Shown: positions 41,749 through 50,402 of the stretch, piece by piece
Layout: every line of letters begins with the position of its first letter
Numbering within the stretch: the first letter of the stretch is position 1
NCBI RefSeq assembly: GCF_000518985.1
Contig: NZ_JAEQ01000004.1
Span: forward strand, 195,782-259,781
Length of the DNA stretch: 64,000 bases
Source of the DNA: Chelativorans sp. J32
GTDB taxonomy: Bacteria > Pseudomonadota > Alphaproteobacteria > Rhizobiales > Rhizobiaceae
Direction of reading: 5' to 3'
Program-made: the position numbers and the translations under genes
The notes under the pieces: generated by a model
The model's database searches: none
The model's input: only the letters and a program-made list of their open reading frames with translations
What the model was told of the DNA's origin: nothing

Positions 41749-42513
41749 GTGCAATCCCGGTCTCAGGGCGGTCCGAGCCGTCGCAATCTCTTGGTTGCGC
41801 TTGCAGCTGCCGCTGCGACCCACCATCTTGCCTCTGGCGCTGATACATCGGAGGCAGAGGCATCAACGGAGCACGCCATGCCGCATATCATTCTTCTTGG
41901 GGATTCGATCTTCGACAACGCTGCTTATGTCGCAGGCGGATCCGACGTCGTGCGGCAGTTGCGGGAGCGGCTGCCTAAGGGTTGGCGTGCTACGCTCAAT
42001 GCTGTCGACGGCGCTGCCACGGACGGCATCGAGCGGCAGCTTGAACGGCTCCCGCAGGATGCGAGCCATCTCGTTGTCAGCATCGGTGGCAACGATGCTC
42101 TTCGTCACGCCGGGCTTTTGGACCAGGAGGCTCGTTCGGTGGCCGAGGCTCTGGACAGGATCAGCGGTGCCCGGGAGCAGTTCGAGCAGGATTACAGAAC
42201 GATGCTGGATGGGGTCCAGCGCCGAGACCTGCCCACGGCTTTATGCACGATCTACGACGCGCGTTTTCCCGACCCGCAGCGTCGCAGGCTTGCGGCGACT
42301 GCACTGACGACCTTCAACGACGTCATCACCCGAGCGGCGTTCTCGCGTGGCTTGCCGGTCATCGACCTGCGCCTGGTCTGCGATGACGATGCCGACTTTG
42401 CCAATCCAATCGAACCCTCGGTGCGGGGCGGCGCGAAGATTGCGTCAGCCATCGCGGCTCTCATCGCGGAACACGATTTTTCCGGGAGGCGGACGGAGGT
42501 CTTCGCCCGCTGA
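41749..42513 (+). CDS. SGNH/GDSL hydrolase family protein
   Basis: This 254-residue protein has the block I motif LLGDSIFDNA (catalytic serine) and block III SIGGNDALRH. Near the C-terminus it has DFANPIEPSVRGG, the form this subgroup shows in place of the usual DxxH. With GTG 41749 as start the N-terminus reads PSRRNLLVALAAAAATHH, a twin-arginine-like export signal. ATG 41878 would give a cytoplasmic protein starting MPHIILLGDS. The tight link to the hydrolase upstream favours GTG, but no strong ribosome site is seen for either. Confidence 0.82.
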   Translation: MQSRSQGGPSRRNLLVALAAAAATHHLASGADTSEAEASTEHAMPHIILLGDSIFDNAAYVAGGSDVVRQLRERLPKGWRATLNAVDGAATDGIERQLERLPQDASHLVVSIGGNDALRHAGLLDQEARSVAEALDRISGAREQFEQDYRTMLDGVQRRDLPTALCTIYDARFPDPQRRRLAATALTTFNDVITRAAFSRGLPVIDLRLVCDDDADFANPIEPSVRGGAKIASAIAALIAEHDFSGRRTEVFAR

Positions 42514-42558
42514 TCAGCGTCTTCACTCTACGAGCTTCCCAATAGGGCCCGTTGGAAC

Positions 42559-42867
42559 ATGCATCTCGTTCAACTCCTCCTTCCCCTCTACGACAATGAC
42601 GGGATCGCTCTCCCGCAGGAAAATTTCAGGCGTGTCCGGCGAGACCTCACCGAGACCTTTGGCGGGCTGACAGCGTTCACACGGGCTCCCGCCGAGGGTC
42701 TGTGGAAGCAGGTAGGCGAGCCTGCCAACCGGGACGAAATCGTCATCTTCGAGGTCATGGTGCCCGAGATCGATGAAGGTTGGTGGCGCGATTATCGCCG
42801 GGAACTGGAACGCCGATTTCGGCAAGAAAGCATCGTCATCCGCGCACATACCGTCCAGCTTCTATAG
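42559..42867 (+). CDS. Small conserved-looking protein of unknown function
   Basis: This is a 102-residue soluble protein with no membrane segment. It starts MHLVQLLLPLYDNDGIALPQ and ends in an alternating pattern (QESIVIRAHTVQLL) that suggests a ferredoxin-like or ACT-like alpha/beta fold. The even codon use and balanced composition look like true coding sequence. I do not recognise the family. It follows the SGNH gene by 45 bp and converges on the enolase-family gene. Confidence 0.65.
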   Translation: MHLVQLLLPLYDNDGIALPQENFRRVRRDLTETFGGLTAFTRAPAEGLWKQVGEPANRDEIVIFEVMVPEIDEGWWRDYRRELERRFRQESIVIRAHTVQLL

Positions 42868-42921
42868 GCAGCCTTCCGGTGCGACGGCCCCGAGCTATGA
42901 TTAGGAGTGCGTCAAGTGCGA

Positions 42922-44016
42922 TTACTCCGTGGCATAAGGCGAGAGCAGTTCCCAATTGAAGGTGACCCCGATGCCGGGCTCTTCCGGTGCGACCGCTTGC
43001 CCTTGGTCGAGAAGCAGTGGGCGGGTAGTATACTGATCGATGTCGAAGCTGTGCGCCTCGACCCAGCCGCTGCTTGGGTATCCGGCAACCAGACTGACAT
43101 GCAATTCCTGCATGCCGTGACTGCAGACGGGAATACCGGCAGGCCCGAACAGGGCAGCTACCCTCAGCCAGCCGGTGATGCCGCCGCAATTGCTGGCATC
43201 GGGCTGAATGAACGAAAGCTTCGACTGAGCCAAGGCATATCCAAATTCGTGAACGGTATGGAGGTTTTCGCCCATAGCCAAGGGCATGCCGGTTGCGTCT
43301 GCGATCGTGGCATAACCGAGATAGTCATCCGGTTCGATCGGCTCCTCGAACCAGTAGATGTCATAGGGTGCGAAGGCTTTCGCCGCCGCGATCGCCTGCG
43401 GCACGTCCAGCGCGTAGTTGGCATCCACCATGAAGGTGACATCGGGCCCGATCATTTCGCGCACCGCCCTCACGCGCGCGACGTCCTGCTCGAGCGTCGG
43501 CTGGCCAACCTTGATCTTGACCGCGGTGTAGCCTGCGTCGAGATATCCGGCGACGCTCGAAAGGAGCTGATCGAGGGGGAAATTGAGATCGATGCCGCCG
43601 CGATAGGCTTTGGCCGTGCGGCCGGCGCCACCTGCCATCTGCCACAGCGCCTGGCCTTCGCGTTTTCCGCGGAGATCCCAAAGCGCGATGTCGACCGCTG
43701 ACACGGCGAAGGCCGTGATCCCCCCACGCCCCACATAATGCAGGTGCCACCACATCCAATCATGAATGGCATCGATATCGGCACCATCCCTGCCGATCAG
43801 GAAGGGAACGAGATCGTGCTCGATCACCGCTCTGATGGCTCGGCCGCCCTTACCGCCGGTATAGGTGTAGCCTGTCCCCTCGCTGCCGTCGGCAAGCCGA
43901 ATTGTGACGGTGAGGAGCTCGAAATGCGTATGGGTGCCGTGCTTGGCGTCGCTCATGGCCTCGCGCAGTGGCACACGGAACAGCTGACATCGAATGTCGG
44001 CAATCTTGCTGCTCAT
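42922..44016 (-). CDS. Enolase-superfamily dehydratase (mandelate racemase/muconate lactonizing group)
   Basis: This 364-residue protein has the capping domain and TIM-barrel of the enolase superfamily. The mandelate-racemase-group residues are all there: K167-I-K169, metal ligands D198, E224 and E250, and the D273/H300 pair (QPDASNCGG and CSHGMQELH). Members of this group dehydrate sugar acids or racemize mandelate. With a sugar importer and a dehydrogenase alongside, a sugar-acid dehydratase is likely, substrate unknown. GGGAGG precedes ATG 44016. It is divergent from the FadR-type regulator. Confidence 0.85.
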   Translation of the reverse strand: MSSKIADIRCQLFRVPLREAMSDAKHGTHTHFELLTVTIRLADGSEGTGYTYTGGKGGRAIRAVIEHDLVPFLIGRDGADIDAIHDWMWWHLHYVGRGGITAFAVSAVDIALWDLRGKREGQALWQMAGGAGRTAKAYRGGIDLNFPLDQLLSSVAGYLDAGYTAVKIKVGQPTLEQDVARVRAVREMIGPDVTFMVDANYALDVPQAIAAAKAFAPYDIYWFEEPIEPDDYLGYATIADATGMPLAMGENLHTVHEFGYALAQSKLSFIQPDASNCGGITGWLRVAALFGPAGIPVCSHGMQELHVSLVAGYPSSGWVEAHSFDIDQYTTRPLLLDQGQAVAPEEPGIGVTFNWELLSPYATE

Positions 44017-44185
44017 GCTCGCCTCCCATTGCCGGCCAGGATCACCAAGCCCTCTTCGACGGTCGCTCCGGGCGGTTCCGGGAGCTTTTGTTCAAGCACG
44101 ATAGATCTCTGTTTGGTCTGACGAATTGGGGCAAAGAAGGCGCCATAGCCACGCGATAGTCAACGCAAAACTCATCTTTTCGCAT

Positions 44186-44202
44186 TTTTGTACGACAAAA
44201 AT
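44186..44202. promoter_or_regulatory. Palindromic operator candidate for the FadR-type regulator
   Basis: TTTTTGTACGACAAAAA is a perfect inverted repeat with 7-bp arms and a 3-bp centre. Its core GT-N3-AC matches the operator layout of FadR/PdhR-type GntR regulators. It lies in the 253-bp divergent region between the dehydratase gene (start 44016) and the regulator (start 44270). Outer CGCAT (44182) and ATGCG (44207) segments flank it unevenly. Confidence 0.65.
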
Positions 44203-44269
44203 AGAATGCGGCTTGCGCTTTTATTCGATCTGTCGGATCAAATATGTCTGTGCAACGGCAGGAACACGC

Positions 44270-45031
44270 ATGCTGGAGGAGCCCGAGCTGCCGAGCGAGA
44301 CCGTCTCCCGCGCCACGGCGCGCGCGGCGGATGCCGTGGTCGTGCATATCGAATCCCGCATCTCCGTCGGAGAATGGCCGGACGGCGCCTTTCTTCCTGC
44401 CGAGCGAGAGTTGATGGCGGAATATGGGATCAGCCGAACGGTCGTGCGCGAGGCCATCGCGCGCCTTGCGAGCCGTGGATTGGTCGAAGCGCGCCACCGG
44501 TTCCGGCCCGTCGTCCGACGCCCGGGCTATGATGCGGCCTTGTCGGCCGTCGGCGGCATCGTTTCGCATCTCCTGAGCAGCAGCGGCGGCGTCAAGAACC
44601 TATACGACGTGCGGGTGTTCCTGGAGGCGGCGCTGGTGAGGCACGCTGCGCTTCACGCCCGCAGGGAGGATATTGCCGCACTCCGCTCCGCCCTGGCGGC
44701 GAACGAACAGGCCATACCGGACTCGCAACGCTTTTACGCCACGGACGTGGCCTTCCATGGCGTGCTTTACCAGGTTCCGCGCAACCCGGTATTCCCCGCG
44801 CTGCACAAGGCGTTCACGTCCTGGCTGGCGCCGCACTGGGAGCGGATGCTCCGCTCCCCGGAGCGCAACCGCATCAATTATCTCAGTCATCGAGAGATCT
44901 GCGAGGCCATCGTCGAACGGGACCCTGATGCGGGCGAGAGGGCACTTCAAAACCACTTAGGCGCCGCATGGGAATATGTCCGCGGCACCTTTGCCGATCC
45001 GGCTGCAGACGCGGGGCCGGCCGATGCGTGA
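44270..45031 (+). CDS. FadR/GntR-family transcriptional regulator
   Basis: This is a 253-residue regulator with an N-terminal winged helix-turn-helix (about residues 12-78; FLPAERELMAEYGISRTVVR is the recognition region) and a C-terminal FCD ligand domain (about 98-230). The metal/ligand histidines lie around DVAFHGVLYQ and HREICEAI. FCD regulators usually sense carboxylic or sugar acids and repress nearby catabolic genes. AGGAA precedes ATG 44270. The stop overlaps the GMC gene by 8 bp, so regulator and enzyme are co-transcribed. Confidence 0.9.
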   Translation: MLEEPELPSETVSRATARAADAVVVHIESRISVGEWPDGAFLPAERELMAEYGISRTVVREAIARLASRGLVEARHRFRPVVRRPGYDAALSAVGGIVSHLLSSSGGVKNLYDVRVFLEAALVRHAALHARREDIAALRSALAANEQAIPDSQRFYATDVAFHGVLYQVPRNPVFPALHKAFTSWLAPHWERMLRSPERNRINYLSHREICEAIVERDPDAGERALQNHLGAAWEYVRGTFADPAADAGPADA

Positions 45032-46685
45032 GGGATACGATCACATCGTCATCGGAGGCGGCGCGGCCGGATGCGTCGCAGCCGCTAGGCTGGTCGAGGC
45101 GGGCCGGCGCGTTCTCCTGCTCGAGGCCGGCCCGTCCCATCATCATCCGCTGCTCGATATGCCGCCGGGCATCTTCAAGATGATCAATGGCAGCAAGTTC
45201 ATGCGGTACCACCGCACGACGCCGCAGGAACATCTGGACGGCCGGGTGCACGAGATCAGCCAGGGGAATGTGCTGGGCGGCGGGACCTCGGTCAACGCCC
45301 AGGTCTATATGCGCGGGCGGCCGTCGGACTACGACGAGTGGGACGAACTCCTGCGCGGCAACAATGCCGGCGTGCGGTGGGACTGGCGGCATGTGCTGCC
45401 GCACTTCCGCAACATGGAAGGGAACAACCGGCTTTACGACGAGCGGCACAACAGCGATGGGCCTCTGCTCGTCTCAGATCCCGGCCATATCGATGACGTC
45501 TCGCGCTGGTTCGTCCAGACCATGCAGGGGCTCGGCGTTCCCTTTACGTACGACTTCAACGGAGAAAGCCAACGAGGTGTCGGCTTCTACCAGTTCATGA
45601 ACCGACGCGGCAAACGCAGCAGCGCTGCTTATGCGTTCATAGAGCCGCTGCGCAAGGATCCGCGCCTGAAGGTGAAGCTGAATACCGCCGCCCGCCGAAT
45701 TGTCGTCGAGGGCAAGCGCGCAGTCGGAGTGACCTATAGCGACGGTCAGGTCGAGAGGACCGCCTTCGCCGATGCCGATATAGTCATCTCCTCGGGCGCG
45801 CTGGTCACTCCGAAGCTGTTGATGCTGTCCGGCATCGGCCCTGCAGACGAGCTCAGGACACACGGCATCGATGTGGTGGCCGATCTGCCGGGCGTCGGAC
45901 AGAACCTGATCGACCATCCCGAGGTCCCGATCCTTGCGACATGCAACGGCCCCTACGGCTATTTCACACACACCAGCGGATGGCGCATGCTCATGCACGG
46001 CATCCAGTTCAAGGTGTTCGGAACCGGCGTCATCACCTCCGCCGGCGTCGAGGCGGGTGCTTTCGTCAATCCCCTGGATCCCGATGCGGAGCCGACGATT
46101 CAGGCCTTCTGCGTGCCTTTCGTCTATCTCGACCGCGACCTCCTGCAGCTCATCAAGCCTACATACGGCGTCACCGTGACGACGGTGGTGACCAAGCCGA
46201 AGTCTCGCGGCTTCGTCAGGCTGGCCTCGGCCAATCCGGCCGACATGCCCATCGTTTCGCCGCATCTGCTCAAGCACAGCGATGACATGGCGATGATGAT
46301 CGCCGGTCAGAGATTCTTCCTGCGCGCATTCCAGAACCCGCCGCTCGGCAACCGCATCGACCGGGTACTGAGGCCGGACCCGAACGATCTGAGCGACGAG
46401 GCGCTGGCGGCCCATTGCAAGAAGACCGTGAAGACCAACTATCATCCGGCAGGGACGGCGCGCATGGGCGTCGACGGCGATCCGATGGCCGTTCTCGACG
46501 CGGCCATGCGCGTTCGAGGAATCGAGAACCTTCGCGTTGCCGATATGTCCGCCTGTCCGAACATCAATTCCGGCAATACCGCCGCGCCGGCCATGATGCT
46601 TGGGGACCGCTGTGCGAGCTTCATCCTTCAGAGCCAGTCGGCAGCTAGCTCTGGCATCGATACCGAGGTCCGCTGTGTGGCTTGA
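45024..46685 (+). CDS. GMC family FAD-dependent oxidoreductase
   Basis: This 553-residue glucose-methanol-choline oxidoreductase has the FAD dinucleotide fold HIVIGGGAAGCVAAARL at the N-terminus, GGGTSVNAQVYMRGR near residue 88 (GMC signature 1), and the C-terminal active-site histidine in NYHPAGTARMG, followed by NSGNTAAPAMM. It would oxidise an alcohol or polyol to the aldehyde or ketone. It overlaps the regulator by 8 bp and precedes the ABC importer, so its substrate is probably the imported compound or a derivative. Confidence 0.9.
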   Translation: MREGYDHIVIGGGAAGCVAAARLVEAGRRVLLLEAGPSHHHPLLDMPPGIFKMINGSKFMRYHRTTPQEHLDGRVHEISQGNVLGGGTSVNAQVYMRGRPSDYDEWDELLRGNNAGVRWDWRHVLPHFRNMEGNNRLYDERHNSDGPLLVSDPGHIDDVSRWFVQTMQGLGVPFTYDFNGESQRGVGFYQFMNRRGKRSSAAYAFIEPLRKDPRLKVKLNTAARRIVVEGKRAVGVTYSDGQVERTAFADADIVISSGALVTPKLLMLSGIGPADELRTHGIDVVADLPGVGQNLIDHPEVPILATCNGPYGYFTHTSGWRMLMHGIQFKVFGTGVITSAGVEAGAFVNPLDPDAEPTIQAFCVPFVYLDRDLLQLIKPTYGVTVTTVVTKPKSRGFVRLASANPADMPIVSPHLLKHSDDMAMMIAGQRFFLRAFQNPPLGNRIDRVLRPDPNDLSDEALAAHCKKTVKTNYHPAGTARMGVDGDPMAVLDAAMRVRGIENLRVADMSACPNINSGNTAAPAMMLGDRCASFILQSQSAASSGIDTEVRCVA

Positions 46686-46761
46686 TGCGACATATACGCG
46701 CGCGGCCGGCGACGAAGAGAGGAGAGGGGACCCCGGCTGCTGAGGCGTGCATAGAAAACCA

Positions 46762-46810
46762 TCCAGGACAACAGGGAGGAATACATGTCCAGGACAATAG
46801 GGAGGAGTAC
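46762..46810 (+). repeat. Tandem duplication of a ribosome-binding segment
   Basis: Two 23-nt copies (46762-46784 and 46788-46810) differ at only two positions and repeat with a period of 26. Each holds a GGGAGGA ribosome site. The first copy is followed by ATG 46785 and the second by ATG 46814, the start of the binding-protein gene. Confidence 0.85.
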
Positions 46811-46817
46811 AAGATGA
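46785..46817 (+). CDS. Possible 10-residue leader peptide
   Basis: ATG 46785 with GGGAGGA 4-5 bp upstream opens a 10-codon frame (MSRTIGRSTR) that ends in TGA 46815-46817. That stop overlaps the ATG (46814-46816) of the binding-protein gene as ATGA. The frame runs straight through the second ribosome site. Its function is unproven; it may be only a by-product of the duplication. Confidence 0.35.
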   Translation: MSRTIGRSTR

Positions 46818-47794
46818 TTACCCGTCGCAAACTGCTGATTTCATCAGCCGCGGCAGCGGCTGCAGCCTCGATGGCAGGGCGCGCCTTTGCTGCGGCGCCG
46901 CCCCTGCCCAAGAAGGACACCTACAAGGTCGGCTTTGCCCAGACGGAATCGAACAATCCGTGGCGTCTGGCTCAGACAAAGTCCATGCAGGACGAAGCGG
47001 CCAAGCGCGGGTGGCAGTTGGTTTATACCGATGCCGCCGGTTCCGCAGCCAAACAGGTGGCCGATGTGAATTCCATGATCGCGCAGCAGGTCGACCTGAT
47101 CTTCCTTGCCCCGCGCGAGGAAGTGCCGTTGATACCAGCGATCATGGCGGCCAAGGCCGCGAACATCCCGGTGATCCTGCTTGACCGGAACGTCGACCAG
47201 AGCCTGGCGAAACCCGGCGAGGACTATGTGTGCTTCATCGGCTCCAACTTCATCGAAGAAGGCCAGCGGATCGCCGAATATCTCGTAAACATGAACGGCG
47301 ACAAGAAGACCATCATCGAGCTCGAGGGCACCGTCGGCTCCTCTCCGGCCAACGACCGCAAGAAAGGCTTCGATGAGTACCTCGCCAAGCATGAGGGTTA
47401 CCAGATCGTGGCGTCGCAGTCGGGCGACTTTGCCCGCGACAAGGGACGGCAGGTCGCAGAAACCCTGCTGCAGGCGCACCCGGAAGCCAATGTCATCTAC
47501 GCCCACAATGACGAGATGGCGATCGGCGCGATCGCGGCGCTCGAGGCTGCCGGCCGCAAGGCCGGCCGCGAGGATTGCCTGGTGTTCTCGATCGACGGCG
47601 GCCGAGAAGCCGTGCAGCTGGTCGTTGACGGCAAGATCGAAGCCGTGGTCGAGTGCAATCCGCGCTTCGGACCCAAGGCTTTCGACACTGCCGTAGCCTA
47701 CGCCAATGGCGAACAGATCCCGCCGGTGATCATCAATCCGGACCAGATCTATACGCCCGAAAACGCGGCCAAGCTGCTGGACACCGCGTACTGA
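46814..47794 (+). CDS. Sugar ABC transporter substrate-binding protein, RbsB-like
   Basis: This is a 326-residue periplasmic binding protein of the ribose/autoinducer type (Peripla_BP_4). The N-terminus MITRRKLLISSAAAAAAASM is an export signal with a twin-arginine-like motif, cut probably after AFAA near residue 26. The mature part starts KVGFAQTESNNPWRLAQT. ELEGTVGSSPANDRKKGF and YAHNDEMAIGAIAALEAAG are typical of the family. It opens the importer operon after 128 bp of leader containing the duplicated ribosome site. The ligand cannot be read from sequence; a sugar, polyol or sugar acid fits the cluster. Confidence 0.9.
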   Translation: MITRRKLLISSAAAAAAASMAGRAFAAAPPLPKKDTYKVGFAQTESNNPWRLAQTKSMQDEAAKRGWQLVYTDAAGSAAKQVADVNSMIAQQVDLIFLAPREEVPLIPAIMAAKAANIPVILLDRNVDQSLAKPGEDYVCFIGSNFIEEGQRIAEYLVNMNGDKKTIIELEGTVGSSPANDRKKGFDEYLAKHEGYQIVASQSGDFARDKGRQVAETLLQAHPEANVIYAHNDEMAIGAIAALEAAGRKAGREDCLVFSIDGGREAVQLVVDGKIEAVVECNPRFGPKAFDTAVAYANGEQIPPVIINPDQIYTPENAAKLLDTAY

Positions 47795-47803
47795 CGAGAC
47801 GGT

Positions 47804-47836
47804 GCAGGCCGCGGCTGGCGCTAGGCCGCAGCCTGC
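47804..47836 (+). other. Intercistronic stem-loop after the binding-protein gene
   Basis: GCAGGCCGCGGC (47804-47815) pairs with GCCGCAGCCTGC (47825-47836), 11 of 12 positions, around a 9-nt loop. There is no T-run, so it is probably not a full terminator. Such hairpins after binding-protein genes protect the upstream mRNA and reduce read-through into the ATPase gene. Confidence 0.7.
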
Positions 47837-47865
47837 TCTACTCTTCCCGCGAGGGGAACAAGCTC

Positions 47866-49407
47866 ATGATCGACGGCGCGCTGCTCTCCATGCGCGGCAT
47901 AGACAAGCGCTTCGCCGGAATTCCGGCCCTGAGGCAGGCTTCGCTCGAGGTCAGGCCCGGCGAGGTTCACGCGCTCATCGGCCAGAATGGCGCCGGCAAG
48001 TCCACTCTCATCAAGGTGCTGACCGGCTATCACCGCCGCGACGCCGGCGAAGTGACGTACCTTGGCCGGCCGTTGGAGGCGAACTCCCCCCAGCAGGCGC
48101 AGGCGAGCGGCATCAGCACCATCTATCAGGAGATCAACCTGGTGCCGCTGCGCAGCGTCACCGAGAACATCTGCCTGGGGCGCGAAAAGCGGCGCTTCGG
48201 CCTGCTCGACTGGCGCGCCATGCATCAAGAAGCAGAGCGTCTTCTAAGCAGCTTTCGGGTGAAGCTCGACGTCCGCCGGCCACTCATGGATTTCTCCACT
48301 GCGACCCAGCAAATGGTGGCGATTGCGCGGGCGATCGGGTTCTCGGCGCGCCTCGTGATCATGGACGAGCCGACCTCTTCGCTGGACGAGCAGGAGGTTG
48401 GCGTCCTCTTCGACGTCATCCGTCAGCTCAAGACGAATGGCGTGTCGGTCATCTTCGTCTCGCACAAACTCGATGAGCTTTACGAAGTCTGCGACCGCGT
48501 CACCATCATGCGCGACGGCAGCACGGTGTGCAGCGCGAACATGACCGAAATAACGAAGCTCGAGCTCGTTTCGCAGATGCTCGGCCGCGACGTGAGCAAG
48601 GTCGCCGGTCATGCGACGGCGTTCAGCCGCTCGGCGACGGACGGTGAGGGCGATGTCGTGCTCGTCGCCGAATCCCTTGCGGCCGGCCAGGCGGTCCGTG
48701 ACGTGAGCTTTCGGCTGCGCCGCGGCGAGATCGCCAGTTTCGCCGGTCTGCTCGGCGCCGGCCGTACCGAAACGGCGCGCGTCGTGTTCGGCGCCGATCG
48801 TCCTCGCGCCGGCAGCATGTCGCTTGGAGCGCGGCCGTTCGCCCCGGCGCACCCCCGCGATGCCATCGACGCAGGCCTCGGCTTCGTAACGGAAGACCGC
48901 AAGATGGAAGGCATCGTGCCCGATATGAGCGTTGCCGAAAACATGACGCTTGCGCTCTTGCCCCGGATCAGCCGCAACGGCGTCGTGGACGAGAAGCGCC
49001 AGCGCGAGGTGGTGAAGCGCTTTATAAAGGAACTTGGCATCAAGTGTTCCGGACCGGCGCAGAAAATCCGCGAACTTTCGGGGGGCAACCAGCAGAAGGT
49101 ATTGCTCGCCCGCTGGCTGGCGATGAACCCTGACGTGCTCATCCTGGACGAGCCCACGCGCGGTATCGACGTGGGAGCGAAAGGCGAAATCCAGCGCCTG
49201 ATCCGCTCGCTTTCAGATAGCGGTCTGACAGTACTGATGATCTCCTCCGAACTCGAGGAGGTGGTCGAAGGTGCAGACCGGGTGTTCGTGCTCCGCGAGG
49301 GCCGGACGGTGGCTGAACTCTCCGGCGAGGAGATCACCGAGGAGCGCATCCTCGCCGCCATGGCGCAGGGCCATGTCGCGCATCACGATCAGGAGGCCGC
49401 GCAATGA
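47866..49407 (+). CDS. Sugar ABC transporter ATPase, RbsA-like
   Basis: This 513-residue protein has two fused ABC domains, the layout of RbsA/MglA/XylG. The first has Walker A GQNGAGKST (about residues 39-47) and Walker B VIMDEPTSSLD. The second has the family's degenerate Walker A (GLLGAGRTETA), the intact signature ELSGGNQQKVLLARWL and Walker B VLILDEPTRGID. ATG 47866 follows GAGGGGAA. The gene overlaps the first permease by 4 bp. Confidence 0.92.
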   Translation: MIDGALLSMRGIDKRFAGIPALRQASLEVRPGEVHALIGQNGAGKSTLIKVLTGYHRRDAGEVTYLGRPLEANSPQQAQASGISTIYQEINLVPLRSVTENICLGREKRRFGLLDWRAMHQEAERLLSSFRVKLDVRRPLMDFSTATQQMVAIARAIGFSARLVIMDEPTSSLDEQEVGVLFDVIRQLKTNGVSVIFVSHKLDELYEVCDRVTIMRDGSTVCSANMTEITKLELVSQMLGRDVSKVAGHATAFSRSATDGEGDVVLVAESLAAGQAVRDVSFRLRRGEIASFAGLLGAGRTETARVVFGADRPRAGSMSLGARPFAPAHPRDAIDAGLGFVTEDRKMEGIVPDMSVAENMTLALLPRISRNGVVDEKRQREVVKRFIKELGIKCSGPAQKIRELSGGNQQKVLLARWLAMNPDVLILDEPTRGIDVGAKGEIQRLIRSLSDSGLTVLMISSELEEVVEGADRVFVLREGRTVAELSGEEITEERILAAMAQGHVAHHDQEAAQ

Positions 49408-50402
49408 TTGACGCTGCTTCGAGCCGCAGCGACAGCCGCCCTGCCGCGAGCTTCGACCTCTTCGGCTTCCTGGCACGTTACGGAACGCTGATCGCACTTC
49501 TGCTGCTGATCGTCTTCAACCTGTTCTTCACCCGCAACTTCGCGACGCTGCAAACGCTGAACGTCAACTTGACCCAGGTCTGCACCATCGTCATCGTCGC
49601 CACCGGTATGACGCTGGTGATCGCGACCGGCGGCATAGACCTGTCGGTCGGCTCGATCATGGCGATCGCCGGCGCATTGGCGCCGCTGATCTTCCTGAGC
49701 CCGGTCTTCGGCGGCAATGTCGCCCTGGCCGTCGCAGTCGGCATGGCGGCCGCCATCCTCGCCGCGACGCTGTGCGGTCTGTTCAATGGCTGGTTGGTCG
49801 CGCAATTCCGTATCCAGCCGATCGTCGCGACGCTCATACTGTTCATTGCCGGCCGCGGCATCGCCCAGGCGATGACCAATTCCAACCTGCAGGTCTTCCG
49901 CGTGCCGGAATTCCAGTGGATCGGCCTCGGCCGGCCACTCGGCATCCCGGTTCAGGTGATCATCATGGTTGCGCTGGTGATCATCGCGGCATGGATGCTG
50001 CGCCGCACCCGCTTCGGCCGATCCATCCTCGCCACCGGCGGCAATGAACGGGCGGCAGAGCTCGCCGGGATCGCCGTGAAACGCACCAAGCTCGCCGTCT
50101 ACGCCATCTCGGGGTTCTGCGCAGGAATAGCAGGCCTCGTCGTGATCGCCATCAACTCGGCCAGCGACGCCAACCTGGTCGGGCTCGGCATGGAGCTCGA
50201 CGCCATCGCGGCAGTGGCCGTGGGCGGCACGCTGCTCGTCGGCGGCCGAGCGACGATCCTCGGCACCTTGCTCGGGGCGCTCACCATACAACTGGTCCGT
50301 TATACCCTGCTTGCGAACGGCGTGCCGGATGCGGCGGCACTGATCGTCAAGGCGGCAATCATCGCGTTCGCAGTCTGGCTGCAGCAGCAGAGGCGCGCAT
50401 GA
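49404..50402 (+). CDS. Sugar ABC transporter permease 1, RbsC-like
   Basis: This 332-residue BPD_transp_2 permease has about ten helices. The coupling and pore signature ATGGIDLSVGSIMAIAGALA lies near residue 75, and GTLLVGGRATILGTLLGAL near 273. It starts in an ATGA overlap with the ATPase gene and ends in another ATGA overlap with permease 2. Confidence 0.92.
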   Translation: MIDAASSRSDSRPAASFDLFGFLARYGTLIALLLLIVFNLFFTRNFATLQTLNVNLTQVCTIVIVATGMTLVIATGGIDLSVGSIMAIAGALAPLIFLSPVFGGNVALAVAVGMAAAILAATLCGLFNGWLVAQFRIQPIVATLILFIAGRGIAQAMTNSNLQVFRVPEFQWIGLGRPLGIPVQVIIMVALVIIAAWMLRRTRFGRSILATGGNERAAELAGIAVKRTKLAVYAISGFCAGIAGLVVIAINSASDANLVGLGMELDAIAAVAVGGTLLVGGRATILGTLLGALTIQLVRYTLLANGVPDAAALIVKAAIIAFAVWLQQQRRA

